Made by a program: the position numbers and the translations under genes. 64,000 nt of DNA from Candidula unifasciata (taxonomy: Eukaryota; Mollusca; Gastropoda; Stylommatophora; Geomitridae), in NCBI GenBank assembly GCA_905116865.2, contig CAJHNH020002057.1, positions 317,501 to 381,500 on the forward strand. Reading direction: 5' to 3'. Shown here one piece after another: positions 1 through 10,785 of this stretch. How positions within the stretch are numbered: the first letter of the stretch is position 1; each line of letters starts with the position of its first letter. Below the pieces are notes generated by a model that saw only the letters and a list, made by a program, of their open reading frames with translations, was not told the origin of the DNA and searched no databases.

Positions 1-105
1 GGGCCCCTCATTCGAATGATGACACTTTGTGTCACCGGGCGTTGGTCGCTCGTTGTAGGTCTTAGTGGGGTTCAACAACACATACACACACCATACCATG
101 ATGTT
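1..105 (-). repeat. Interspersed repeat family B, truncated copy
   Basis: The core 'cactttgtgtcaccgggcgt' is the reverse complement of the motif 'acccggtgacacaaagtgcc' found in other copies in this window. Only the head end is present. It is cut by the window edge or truncated. Confidence 0.6.
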
Positions 106-167
106 GTCCAGGTAAAATGGTCACCCACGGGCTGAGACCACAAAACAGAAACTGGTCATCTCCTTGG

Positions 168-375
168 AAGATGCAATTTTTCGTTAATTCGAAGCCCCAC
201 CTTAGCTCCTGCCAGGTGCCGCAATATAGCCCGGCCATAAATATGGTCTAATGGCTAAACGCGGTTCCCGGGACCTCTCCACGGGTGATCCTCACCCACA
301 TGGTGGCACTTTGTGTCATCGGGTGTTTATCGCTTTGCGTGATGTCCTAGTGGGGTAAAATCTACTACTACCACA
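168..375 (-). repeat. Interspersed repeat family B, near full-length copy
   Basis: Read on the minus strand it runs from a 'ccactaggacatcacgcaaa' head through 'acacaaagtgccacc' and 'gagaggtcccgg' to a 'gggcttcgaattaacg' tail. The same order is seen near 1588, 3815, 8681, 13225 and 15218. About 200 bp. No coding potential is visible. It is probably a SINE, but I see no convincing tRNA boxes. Confidence 0.65.
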
Positions 376-437
376 AAACAACATATGTTTTGCTGTATGT
401 TAGTTTTAGCGTATTGGTGGAAACTGAGTGACGTTAA

Positions 438-560
438 ACTACTTCAGGACTTCGCGAGGAGCGACAACAATGGGTGACACAAAGTGCCACAGTTTGGATG
501 AGAATTCCCCGGGGAACAAGTCCCAGAAAACCCATTCAACCGTTAGGTTATATTAAGCAT
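438..560 (+). repeat. Interspersed repeat family B, partial copy
   Basis: Contains 'gggtgacacaaagtgccaca' followed by a degenerate body. It lies inverted relative to the copies at 1-375, so this stretch is a potential foldback. Confidence 0.55.
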
Positions 561-681
561 TAAAAAAATTTCAGACTTTTTTTTTTTTTTTGATTCAAAA
601 TAAAATATAGGGCATGACACACAAAAGCATTGTGTTTAAAGGAAAAGCATGCATGCAGAATATTAATTTCTCCTCTCTCCC

Positions 682-728
682 TCCCACTCTGTTTCTGTCT
701 ACTCTCTCTCTCTCTCTCTCTCACTCTC

Positions 729-772
<44 letters not shown>

Positions 773-790
773 GATCTCTCTCTCTGATTC
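682..790. repeat. (CT)n microsatellite
   Basis: Long runs of ctctctct with few interruptions. The Ser/Leu-rich frame across it is not a gene. Confidence 0.95.
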
Positions 791-1017
791 TCTTTGTCAC
801 TCATTCACAAAATCACTCTTTTTTTCTATCGCATCTGTTTATTTTTTTAATTAACCCTTGTTTTCACACCCTGCGTTTAGACAAGCACAGCAAAGAACGG
901 CCACACAAGGGCCGTAACCTACCCGGTATCACATAAGTGATGAGATTATTAAAATTCTTTCAAATCCGGGTCTTCCTCCAACATGTATTAGGTAAAGTAA
1001 AGCACAGGAACTTTTAT

Positions 1018-1275
1018 CACGCCTTTTAGGTGTATTGGGCATATAGGGCTAGACCTATATTTTATAGACTATTCGGCACAATAGGGGTGATGTGGTCAGC
1101 ATCACTCCGGCCAGCTCTACTTCCCGGGACTGCACCCTGTACCCACTCAAGGCTGGGTGGACCTGGGAGCCAAAATAATTTTTTGAAAAAATTTCGGCTC
1201 CGTCAGGAAGCGAATCCACGACCTTCCGATCCGCGGCGAGTGTCTAGCCGCTCCGCCACGGCGACTCCCCATCAT
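1018..1275 (-). mobile_element. tRNA-derived SINE, family A
   Basis: On the minus strand the head is tRNA-like: 'gtggcggagcggctagacac' (box A region), then 'gtggattcgcttcc' (box B). A conserved body follows, with 'gaccacatcacccc' and 'ataggtctagccctatatgc'. About 255 bp, close to full length. Other copies are near 3346, 16975, 20735, 22658, 23764, 29845, 57225, 58912 and 62960. Confidence 0.85.
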
Positions 1276-1293
1276 GTATTACTTACTATTTAT

Positions 1294-1592
1294 TTAGGGC
1301 ATATTCAATTTTACATTTGTGTTTAGATGTTGGTTCGCAGGTGAAGATTGAATGACGTTCAACATTTATTTAGGGCATATTCATTTATAAATCTTTGTTT
1401 AGATGTTGGTTCGCAGGTGAAGATTGAATGACGTTCAACATTTATTTAGGGCATATTCAGTTATAAATCTTTGTTTAGATGTTGGTTCGCAAGTGAAGAT
1501 TGAATGACGTTCAACATTTATTTAGGGCATTTTCAGTTATAAATCTTTGTTTAGATGTTGGTTCGCAGGTGAAGATTGAATGACGTTCAACC
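1294..1592. repeat. 76-bp tandem repeat, about 4 copies
   Basis: The word 'gtttagatgttggttcgca' recurs at 1321, 1397, 1473 and 1549, exactly 76 bases apart. The intervening sequence is nearly identical. The last unit runs directly into a family B copy. Confidence 0.95.
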
Positions 1593-1755
1593 CCACCAGT
1601 AAATCGCACCCAGCGATAAACACCCGGTGACACAAAGTGCCAACATTCAGATGAGGATCACTAGGAGACAGGTCCCAGAAACCCCGTCCAGCCAATAGGC
1701 TGGGTTATATTAGGGCCCCCGGCAACAGCAAGGGTGTGGCTTGAAAGCAACAACA
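1588..1755 (+). repeat. Interspersed repeat family B, full copy
   Basis: Head 'ccccaccagtaaatcgcacc', core 'acacccggtgacacaaagtg', then 'gagacaggtcccagaaaccc' and the tail 'gggcccccggcaacagc'. It is one of the clearest copies in the window. Confidence 0.7.
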
Positions 1756-1959
1756 ACAAAAACAAATGTAATTAAGTTCAAGAGTTGTGTGTGTTGTTTG
1801 TATTTTTGTGAGTGTGTGGGTCATTAGTTGCCGTTTGTAAGTTTAATTGCGGTGTTGTGGGTGGGTGCGCTCAATATGGTTTACAAATACACACGAAACA
1901 AAGATAGAAGGAGTTATACGAGAGAAGAAATATAAAAGTGTGGACAGGAGTAGTGAACA

Positions 1960-2835
1960 GAGAAAGGAGGGATTCCGTTCATTTATTCCATCAACTGTCT
2001 GCAATCAAGTGTAGCCGACCATTTACATTTGTCTGTTTTTTTGCTGAGGTTTACTAAGCGAGCTGTCTGCCTTCTTAATATTGAAGGCTGAGCTATACGC
2101 AGTAACACTTCATACAATGGATCATAGTCTTGTATGTGAGTGTGTAGTTTGTCAGTGCCTCACACAGTAGCCATATGAGATCTGTGAGGTGAGGCGTTTC
2201 GTCTTCCTCTTTAGAAAAGGATGAAGACTCGTCTGTCGGTGGCGCGTCGGTGTTGTTCCTCTTCTCTAAAGTTGCTTTGTTTTGTGATTTATCTTTTCTT
2301 TTTGGGGCTGTTGCTGTCGGCCAGGTCTCATTCGAGTTGACTTGTTGCTGGTTTCTTCTTTGCTCTCTTCCTTCTGGTGGTGGTTTGCAGGGCTTCCTCT
2401 TCTGTAGAGGACTATGCGCCTTAGAAGGGAAAACCTTTCTTCTGCGGACTGTCTTCTACGTCCTAGGTAGGAGAGATCGGCTGTTCATTGCTTTGCTCTG
2501 TGGACTCCTTCAGGGATAGGAACACTTCATCATGGAAGAGTGCTGGCGTTGGTACTGAAGGGGGCCGTCGTTACTTTGTTGGGCACTTTTTGGTCCAGTA
2601 ATCATTTTTGCTCGTAATGTGGGCAATTCGTCTGCCTGCCTGGCACTGTGATCCAGAGCTCCTCTTTGCCTCCGGGAAGCTCTGGGTTAACCATGTTCAC
2701 GTAATGAGGAGTCGGTTTGGTCTCCCTCATTAGAGCGTTTCGCCTGTCTTTTGAGTTCCTGGCTTGGTGCACCTTTGGGTTGTTGTTGTCTGTTGTGCTA
2801 TCCCTGCGGCTACCATCTTGGCCACACTTTCTAGT
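1960..2835 (-). pseudogene. Possible degenerate ORF1/gag-like relic
   Basis: On the minus strand several frame-broken stretches are rich in Lys, Arg, Ser and Thr. Examples are 'RKRAKKKP' and 'SPKKKR' around 2300-2380, and the longer 'NPELPGGKEELWIT' around 2640-2700. Basic low-complexity stretches of this kind occur in nucleic-acid-binding ORF1 proteins of LINEs, and LINE debris is common in this window. No zinc knuckle or other definitive domain was found. It could equally be non-coding. Confidence 0.2.
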
Positions 2836-2980
2836 TTTCGATAAACACCCGATGACACAAAATGCCACCACTCTTCCCTTAGCCTACAAGAGCTCCAACA
2901 AAGAATGTCGTGATGAGTGGAAGCCCAACCCACTCCTAAGCTGCTCTAGCAACAACAACAACAACAACAACAACAAAAAC
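2836..2980 (+). repeat. Family B fragment followed by (AAC)n
   Basis: 'gataaacacccgatgacaca' is the family B core. A unique stretch and an 'aacaacaac' microsatellite at about 2949-2976 follow. Confidence 0.55.
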
Positions 2981-3345
2981 AGAAGTTCTTGGAGGGGAGG
3001 CCAGTCTTAACCCAGTCATGATATGTTTTTATGAAATATAATTAGCAGTACTAAGCACATTAACTACAAGTCCTATTCCGAATTAAAACAACCGGAACTA
3101 TAATCACACATTGAACACCTGTTTAGTCTCCTGATTACAAAACTAACATGCTTCAGACATAACAATACATTAACAATCAAAATGCGCTAAGCACTCCAGC
3201 TAACCAAGATCAGTTCACTCCCAGCAACTTACAAATATAACTCTCCGAGCGAGGGTAAAAACTGCATTTTAAGTCTTACACATCTGACTACTGGAGGGAA
3301 TTTAGGTCTAACACTGAAACTAATTATTGGACATACCACAGTGAT

Positions 3346-3602
3346 GAGTCGCCGTGGCGGTGTGGCTAGACGCTCGCCGCGAATCGAAAGGTTGTGGGTT
3401 CGCTCCCTAGCAGAGCCGGTTTTTTTTTCAAAAATAACCTAATCTCCCAGGTCGACCCAGCCTTGGGTGGGCACTGGGTGCAGTCCCGATTAGTAAAGGC
3501 GGCCGGTGTGATGCTGACCACATCACCTATTTTGTGCCGATTGGTCTAAAAAATATAGGTCTAGCCCTATATGCCTTAAAGTGTGGAAAAGGGTCCTTTT
3601 CA
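3346..3602 (+). mobile_element. tRNA-derived SINE, family A, near full-length
   Basis: The head 'gccgtggcggtgtggctaga' carries a box A-like sequence and 'gtgggttcgctccc' matches box B (GGTTCRANTCC). The body includes 'tcgacccagccttgggtggg', 'gatgctgaccacatcacc' and 'aggtctagccctatatgcc'. The 3' end is 'aaaagggtcctttt'. This is one of the best copies in the window. Confidence 0.88.
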
Positions 3603-3811
3603 GTGATGAAACCACTAAGACACCCTATCTTTCTCCATTCAGTCATTTGAACCCACGTTGCGTTAAAAGCCATGGGAATATCAACTGATAATCAGCCTTA
3701 CATGTGTCTCGCCTCACAACCCAACTAGCCAAAAGCACACAGCACACAGCAAATCGCCAAGCCTTCAAAGCACGCAGAGAGAACAGCCTGAAAAGACTGA
3801 CTGACGTTTTA

Positions 3812-3972
3812 CCACACCAAGATATCAAACAGAGCGATAAAAATCAGATGATACAAAGTGCCCCTTTTCGGATCATCCCTAGAGAGCTCACATAAACCCC
3901 GTTCAGCCTATTGGTTGGGTTATATTAGGGCCCCCGGCAATAGCCAGGTTGTGGCTTCAAAATAACAAACAA
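3812..3972 (+). repeat. Interspersed repeat family B, diverged copy
   Basis: 'gatgatacaaagtgccccttt' and 'gggttatattagggccccc' match the family in order. The tail is A-rich. Confidence 0.6.
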
Positions 3973-4980
3973 ACAAAAAACTACGTCTTACATGGGGACG
4001 GCAAGGCTTAAAAAATGTCCTGCTTCCCTTGGTCTGGTCTGGTAATCTTAGTTTCAGCTTTATAGCAAACGGGTCACTCCCCATCTTTGCCCCGCTCCTG
4101 TGCCAACGAAAAACACACAGAATGTTTATCACAGTCCCTTGTGGAAATATTGACAGACTGCTGTCTCAGCATATCTAGCATACACACGCATTAAAGCATA
4201 CGGTAGCTATCCGAAGTGCTAACACAAACAGGCCGACATTGAAAATGCAGTTCATCATTGATGGTAGCAGAAGTCACCAACAGATCAGCAGTTGCCCACG
4301 CGATCAATTTTAATCACATACGGGCACCACCAATATTGCGACAACAGGCATCGAGCCATTTTTTGAATCTACAATTCACACCACCACGTTGGTCGAAAAA
4401 ACATTCCAAATGAAATCCGCAGCTCACAGTGTCAGGCCATGCATTCAGCTCAGAAGCTGGGCGACGAAACTATATCCAGTCTACAAATGGAGTAAAAATG
4501 CATCCGCCACCGTCCGGCAGAAGCAAAACATTTGCCTCGGCTCTGAGCAGTGCCCCTGCCTAGCGTCCATTTTGACCGAAAGTCTACAGGAAGTCTCACA
4601 TTGCTTGCCCTTTACAGCCACCGTCACTTCATCTATGAACTTGCCATATTTTTAGTTCTCATGCAGGGACCAGTTAGCACCTAAGTCTTAACACATCTGC
4701 TGCTGGATACGGAGCACCAATGGGTATGCCCTGTGTGTCATGATGTCGATTCTTAAATCAGTAAATCCAGTTTGTTTACCTCGCTCATTTAAGCCTCCAT
4801 GGAAACCACTTGCGCACGGTCTTAGCTGATTTGTGAATCCAGTTGACTGTGCATAACCACTATTCTGTTGGATTGGTTAAAAGATAGCCATCTTTTGTCT
4901 ATGGCCACCGAGATAGTACCTCAGATAATTATTATTATCATAATAAAGTCAGTTTTCAGTGCGCGTTATATTGTTTCCAT
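3973..4980. other. No recognisable gene
   Basis: Both strands show only short, unrecognised ORFs. The longest is 88 codons at 4389-4655 on the + strand, with no domain I can name. No repeat family seen elsewhere in the window is apparent here. Confidence 0.5.
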
Positions 4981-5165
4981 GCTAGTTTCTATGCTGAGGA
5001 CCTGCAAGTTTCTATGTTGAAGACATGCAAGTTTCTATGTTGAAGACCTGCTAGTTTCTATGATGAAGACATGCAAGTTTCTATGTTGAAGACCTGCTAG
5101 TTTCTACGTCGAGGACCTGCTTGTCTCTACGTCGAGGACCTGCAAGTTTTTATGTCAAGGACCAA
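4981..5165. repeat. 23-bp tandem repeat
   Basis: Imperfect units of 'tgcaagtttctatgttgaag' plus 'acc', alternating 'gcaag' and 'gctag' starts. About eight units precede the different array that follows. Confidence 0.9.
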
Positions 5166-5189
5166 CTATTTTCTATCTTGAGTTCCTGA

Positions 5190-5618
5190 TAGTGTAGGAA
5201 TAAAGCATGTGCACGAGTGTGAGAGTGAAGCATGTACACAAGTGTGAAAATAACGCATGTACACGAGTGTGGAATTAAAGCTTGTTCACGTACGTGTGAG
5301 AATAAAGCATGTACACAAGTAGAGAATAAAGCATGTACACACAAGTATGAGAATAAAGCATGTACACACAAGTAGAGAATAAAGCATGTACACAAGTAGG
5401 GAATAAAGCATGTACACACAAGTGTGAGAATAAAGCATGTACACACAAGTGTGAGAATAAAGCATGTACACACAAGTGTGAGAATAAAGCTTGTACACAA
5501 GTGTGAGAATAAAGCATGTACACAAGTAGGGAATAAAGCATGTACACACAAGTGTGAGAATAAAGCTTGTACACAAGTGTGAGAATAAAGCATGTACACA
5601 CAAGTGTTGGATTAAAGC
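5190..5618. repeat. 24-27 bp tandem array, each unit carrying AATAAA
   Basis: Units read 'gagaataaagcatgtacaca' plus 'caagtgt', with a shorter variant ending 'caagtaggg'. About 14 intact AATAAA hexamers occur on the + strand. Repeating Cys/Phe/Leu-rich ORFs on the minus strand are a by-product of the periodicity. Confidence 0.95.
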
Positions 5619-5714
5619 TTACTGTTGTCAAGACGCTTTACTGTTGTGTAGACGGCTTACTGTTTATGGAGACTTTGACAAGTGGTTTTCAAGGACTGTC
5701 GCGATTTCGATGAC

Positions 5715-5737
5715 ACCCCCCCCCCCCCCCCCACCCC
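5715..5737. repeat. Poly(C) tract
   Basis: A run of about 17 C after 'gacac', one of many C or G homopolymers in this window. Others are near 10505, 12010, 12052, 12403, 18000, 20347, 24667, 25863, 25939, 26880, 28160, 37836, 46929, 47146 and 56573. Confidence 0.95.
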
Positions 5738-5814
5738 TTAGTTTTCTTCGTCTTCGTTGCAGACACAGGGAAACTTCTGGCTCCTGATCGGCCTTCGTTG
5801 GTGTTAGAAGGAAT

Positions 5815-6400
5815 TGTTTTTCTCGGGATGTGCTTCAAGTATGACCACATCCACTTCCATTTTCACTTCCTCCCCATCCCACCCATTTTTTGGCCACCAC
5901 TATAGGTTTGGCTTTTATGCCACCAATCCATTGTTGTTTCGATTTGTCAATTATTTGTTGCTTTTCTTGTGCCTTTCTAACCTGCAAAAGAGCATAGGCC
6001 CTCAACCAACTCACGCCAAGTCGTTCTATCCTTTGCTCACGCATGCGGCTCTCCCCATCCTTTGAACTTCTCTCTCTCTAGCTTACTTCTTCATGTGATT
6101 TTTGGTCTTCCTTTTTTTTCTTTCAGCCGTTGGATTCCAATACATAGCCATTCTATTTATACTGTTTTCGCGTCTTTTCTTCGCCTCTTGGTCCATTGGG
6201 ACTTGTTTATTTCTCTCTTAAAGCTCTACATTTGTGATTCTATCATATCATATGATTCCCCCTGTTCTGCGCAGGCACCAGTTAATGAATGTTTGTAGTT
6301 TATTATTTATTGCCTGAACTGTTCTCCATATTTCCGCTCCATACAACAGTACTGGTTTGACAATAAAATTAAAAAAAAATAATTTTAGTTTAGTCATAGT
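5815..6400 (-). mobile_element. Non-LTR retrotransposon (LINE) fragment, post-RT C-terminal region
   Basis: The minus-strand translation, across frame breaks, gives 'PVLLYGAEIWRT', 'LQTFINWCLRR' and 'KDRTTWRELVEGLC'. These are typical of the region after the reverse transcriptase domain in invertebrate LINEs. A related fragment lies at 26370-26780. It is a 5'-truncated, frameshifted relic. Confidence 0.75.
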
Positions 6401-7140
6401 TAAAATTTCTTTTGACCTCAGACCTCAGCATATTTCCTAGTGCCATAAAAGCACCTCTTGTCTTTTGTATTCGTATTTTAATACCTCTATCAATTACCTA
6501 ATCTCTATTTATATGACTGTCTAACCCACTGACTACCAAGCCCATTAACCCTTACATTTTTCCAGATACCACGAATTTTAGTGTGTACTAATGATGCCAT
6601 AACTTCACAAATATTTGATATAATCTCACAATATTTTGTATTTTTGCATCAAATTGAATGAAAAACAAATTTCAAGGGAAAAAAACGTTGATTTTTCTGT
6701 TTTGAATCATCATCATGTGGCTGTAGATTGGTGCAAAAAAAGGCAACCGGCAAATCTTTTATCTGACGACAATATAGACTAATACAAATGTCATATTTTC
6801 AAAAATATTCAACAAACATTTATTATATTTTGTATTTTTGCACAAAATTGAACAGAGAACACATATAAAGAGGGGAAAAAATGGGGTAATTTTGTCTGAA
6901 ATAATCGTCATCATCATGTGGCTGTTGATTGTTGCAAAAAGACAACTTAAAAATCATTTATGTTTATCATAGTCATAGCCATCAAACTGTTCAGTAGTGT
7001 CTTCAAATTCACTTTTTGAAGCAAAACTAAGAAAATCACATGCATCATCAGAAACATTAGGAGAAACATGACCACCAGGATGATTCTGAGAATTTGACAC
7101 AATAATGAAAATTGCGTCAGTCTCACCGACACGGGAGCTA
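6401..7140. repeat. AT-rich stretch with a local duplication
   Basis: Two related blocks near 6630-6750 and 6820-6950 share 'attttgtatttttgca' and 'atcatcatgtggctgt'. A minus-strand open stretch at about 6958-7140, lacking its own Met, reads as an acidic peptide ('FLSFASKSEFEDTTEQFDGY'). It could be a transposase or host exon fragment. I do not recognise it. Confidence 0.5.
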
Positions 7141-8115
7141 ACTGAGAAAATTCGTCAAATATTTACTTTAAGCACTACAAAGTTATTTCCCTTAATTAAT
7201 CATACAGATTTTAAAAAGCTAAAGGCTTAAACTGAATTCATCATGAAAATCGCAATTTCAACATGACGGCGAGCGTCCAAAGCTACAATAGTGAAGGGTG
7301 TGACCTTGGCAGCAAGAAGTAAACGTCGCCTCGTCGCATAGCATGCGACGCTGGTAGTCAGTTGATGTACGACTCCACATCTTGGAGTACGACACTTCTC
7401 CTCCTGATGCTTTCCTTGGAATGTCATGGGTAGTTAGCATACTTTGGATCTGTTATCCAGGCCATGCCGGCGTTGTGAAGAATAAACAGGCATTTCATAA
7501 CACAAAATTTAATTGGTAATAGAATAAAATATCTACAATAAGAAAACAACTTATGACACAGTAAGATATCTTTAATCATAGGAAAAAACACAGATTATTT
7601 TGTTTAGTATTAAAACTACAGAAACTATTGAGATTATTGTCATTATGGAAATCATAACTATAAAGGGACACATACCTCAATAAGAGGAACATGGAACTTA
7701 CTAACAAAAGGAAAAATAATTAATGTTGTTAATTTAATTATAGAAACCGTGTATAATAAAAGTAAGGAAAGCTACAAAACATATAAAGATTTATAATTAT
7801 AATAATAATAGAACCCTTGAGATTGTCATAATTATAAAACCAGTTAGAACTTATCAACTTTAAAAGCCCCTAGGCATAATTTAAATATTTTTAAAAATTA
7901 TAATTAGGGAATATATTGTTAGAATACATTTTAAGACGTAGATTACTACAGAGTCAATTAGCGAGTAGTTAGATATAAATCATGTTGACCTGAAGAAAAC
8001 TAGAGGAATAATTCAGTTTAATTTAACTGTATAATTCATTGAAATAATTTAAATATAAAGTCTTTCCAAAATAATGTCTCTGTAGACGCTTTTGCGATTG
8101 CTTTAATTTTTAAGT
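7141..8115. other. AT-rich, no recognisable gene
   Basis: Only short ORFs occur (for example minus strand 7227-7440, no known domain). From 7500 to 8115 the sequence is very AT-rich with no repeat family I can match. Confidence 0.5.
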
Positions 8116-8119
8116 TGTA

Positions 8120-8680
8120 ATGCAGTTATTACACTAAATGCTATTATGACTGGTGTTTAATGCATTTATTACACTAAATGTTATTATGACTGGTGTTTAA
8201 TGCAGTTATTACACTAAATGCTATTATGACTGGTGTTTAATACAATTATTACACTAAATGCTATTATGACTGGTGTTTAATACAATTATTACACTCAATG
8301 CTATTATGACTGGTGTTTAATGCAGTTATTACACTATATGCTATTATGACTGGTGTTTAATACAATTATTACACTAAATGCTATTATGACTGGTGTTTAA
8401 TGCAGTTATTACACTAAATGCTATTATGACTGGTGTTTAATACAATTATTACACTCAATGCTATTATGACTGGTGTTTAATGCAGTTATTACACTATATG
8501 CTATTATGACTGGTGTTTAATACAATTATTACACTCAATGCTATTATGACTGGTGTTTAATGCAGTTATTACACTAAATGCTATTATGACTGGTGTTTAA
8601 TGCAGTTATTACACTCAATGCTATTATGACTGGTGTTTAATGCAGTTATTACACTAAATGCTATTATGACTGGTGTTTAA
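8120..8680. repeat. 40-bp satellite, 14 copies
   Basis: The unit begins 'atgcagttattacactaaat' and ends 'gctattatgactggtgttta'. The period is 40 throughout. Copies differ mainly at two places: 'tgcagtt' versus 'tacaatt', and 'ctaaatg', 'ctcaatg' or 'ctatatg'. The variants recur in blocks, suggesting duplication of multi-unit segments. Confidence 0.97.
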
Positions 8681-8681
8681 C

Positions 8682-8850
8682 CCGGTCTGGACCGCACAAA
8701 AAGTGATAAACAACCGGCGAAAAAAAGTGCCACAATTCGGATGAGAATCATCCAGGAGGAAATCCTATAAACCACGGGTAATTAGTAGGTTATATTTAGG
8801 GCCCCTAACGACAGCAGGGGGTGGGGCTATCAAATAACAAACAATTACGT
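8682..8850 (+). repeat. Interspersed repeat family B, diverged copy
   Basis: 'gtgataaacaaccggcgaaa' then 'agtgccacaattcggatgag', with the tail 'gggcccctaacgacagc'. It directly abuts the 40-bp satellite. Confidence 0.6.
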
Positions 8851-8869
8851 CCCATAATTAGGGCAGATT

Positions 8870-9037
8870 CGTTGTCAGTCACAGATGGAGGAGTCACCTT
8901 TAAAGTCCGAAGAAGCTCAGCATAGTGCACAGGCTCTGTAGCACCGGCGAGAATCCTGAAATACTTTGGGTCGATTTTTAACTCCAAATTTTGCCGGGCC
9001 AGCGTCGTTAGGCTACCCTTTTCGATTTCTGCCAAGG

Positions 9038-9075
<38 letters not shown>

Positions 9076-9089
9076 TATATATATATATA

Positions 9090-9141
<52 letters not shown>

Positions 9142-9275
9142 GCGCAATAATGCACACAGGCGTCCAATCTCACTATTAAGAGACCAGAGGGAATTACTAA
9201 AGTCCAAGTCCGCGTTAAAAAATCCCAGCCCCTACTGGCGGATCTAATGCCTCGAGACCACGCAGCATCCCCTTT
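8870..9275 (-). mobile_element. SINE D copy interrupted by an (AT)n tract
   Basis: The minus-strand order matches the + copy at 11256-11735: 'gcgtggtctcgaggca' head, a 'gggctgggattttttaacg' segment, then 'ggagttaaaatcgac' and 'tcctcaccggtgctacag'-like sequence. Between 9040 and 9135 it contains a long TATATA microsatellite. Confidence 0.7.
9040..9135. repeat. (TA)n microsatellite
   Basis: About 95 bases of alternating T and A with two short interruptions. It lies inside a SINE D copy. Confidence 0.97.
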
Positions 9276-9317
9276 AAAAGAGAAAGACAACACACAAAAA
9301 CACATAACTTGAACAGC

Positions 9318-10310
9318 GTGTGTGTGAGAGAGAGTGTGTTTGAGGGAGGGCATGTGTGAATGAGAGAAGGGAAGAGAGGGAGGGGGTGAGGGAAAGAGAG
9401 GGAGGGGGTGTGGGGAAGGGAAAGAGAGGGAGGGGGAGGGAAAGAGAGGGAGGGGGAGGGAAAGAGAGGGAGGGAAAGAGAGGGGAAAGAGAGGGGTGTG
9501 GGGGAAGGAGGGTAGGGTGAGGGAGGGAGGGAAAGAGAGGGAGTGGGGGAAGGGTGGGAGGGAGTGGTGAGGGAAAGAGTGGGAGGGGGGAAGGGGTAAG
9601 GGGTAGGGTGGGAGGGAGGGGTGAGGGAAAAAGTGGGAGGGGAAGGGTGTGTGGGGGGAGGGAAAGAGTGAGGTGAGGGAAAGAGGAGAGGGGGGGGGAG
9701 GAGGAGAAGAGAGGGTGGGGGGGGGGAAGGGGTGGGGGAAGGGGGTGGGGGGTGGGGGGAAAGAGTGGGGTGGGGGGAAGGTGGTGAGGGAAAGGAAGGG
9801 TGGGGGTGGGAGGGAAAGAGAGGGATGAGGGAGGGAAAGAGAGGGAAGGGTAGGGTGTGGGGGAGGGAAAGATAGGGAGGGGAAAGGTGGTGAGGGAAAG
9901 GAAGGGTGGGGGTGGGAAAGGAAGGGTGGGGGTGGGAGGGAAAGAGAGGGATGGGGGAGGGAAAGAGAGGGAAGGGTAGGGTGTGGGTGAGGGAAAGAGA
10001 GGGAGGGGGCAGAGTGGGAGGGAGGGGTGAGGGAAAGAGTAGGAAGGGAAGGGGGTATGGGGGAGGAAGAGGGGTGTGGGGGAGGGTAGGGTGTGGGGGA
10101 GGAAAAAATGGGTGAGGGAAAGAGTGAGGGGAAGGGGTGAGGAAAATGAAGGGTGGGGTGGAAGGAAAAGAGGGGAGGAGGGAAAGAGAGGAGGAGGGAA
10201 AGAGAGGGGGAGGGAAGATGGGGTGGGGAGGGAACGTGTGGGTGGGGGAGGGTAAGAGAGGGAAGGGTAGGGTGTGGGGAGAGAAAGAGGGGGAGGGGGA
10301 GGGGTGGTGG
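9318..10310. repeat. 1-kb polypurine (G/A) tract
   Basis: The + strand is almost pure G and A, built from variants of 'gggaaagagaggga' and 'ggtgtgggggaggg'. T is rare and C almost absent. The 372-codon Pro/Ser/Leu ORF on the minus strand is a by-product of this composition. Long mirror-like purine tracts can form triplex DNA and hinder replication. Confidence 0.95.
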
Positions 10311-10619
10311 AACTCATATATTTCATTATTGGCTGTTCATATAAACATGTGTTTAGTGTGCATTGCAAATTAAACGATTTTGAAATTCGCATCCTTTATA
10401 TTTTATACATTATTTTACATCGCACAAAATTTAGAATGGTTTCTTGGAACTTTCTAAATATTTAATGTTACTTATTGTTCTCGTCTTCACATTATTTGAC
10501 TAGGGGGGGGGGGGATTTAGCATCACAATAACTGCCAGTCTCAAGGACTTGCCTGTTAGTAGACAGTTCTGTCATCTCAGCCTTTTTGGTTAGTTGTAGA
10601 TTTATCTCTTGTGAATTCC

Positions 10620-10785
10620 ACAGTTTTAAGAGCACTGATGAGAACACACTGACGAGAAAATAATGAAAACAACGATGAGAACACAATAATGAGAACATTT
10701 ATGAGAACACGCTGATGAGAGAACAATTATGAAAACACTGATGAGAACAATGATGAGAGCATTGATGATTACACAATGATGAGAA
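10620..10785. repeat. Short tandem repeat of 'gatgagaacac' type
   Basis: Imperfect recurrences of 'aatgatgagaacac' every 12-20 bases. They follow a G10 run near 10505. Confidence 0.8.

Noticed and set aside
630..854. 74-codon + ORF over the CT microsatellite
   Set aside because: Ser/Leu composition comes entirely from (CT)n. No start context or domain.
5150..5631. Three overlapping minus ORFs of 105-149 codons with a His-Ala-Leu-Phe repeat
   Set aside because: They exist only because the tandem unit lacks stops on that strand. All three frames are open, as expected from a repeat rather than a gene.
8120..8680. CRISPR-like regular repeat
   Set aside because: Units are contiguous with no unique spacers, and the host is a eukaryote. 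It is a satellite.
9274..10392. 372-codon proline/serine/leucine-rich minus ORF
   Set aside because: Antisense of a polypurine tract. Composition alone explains it.
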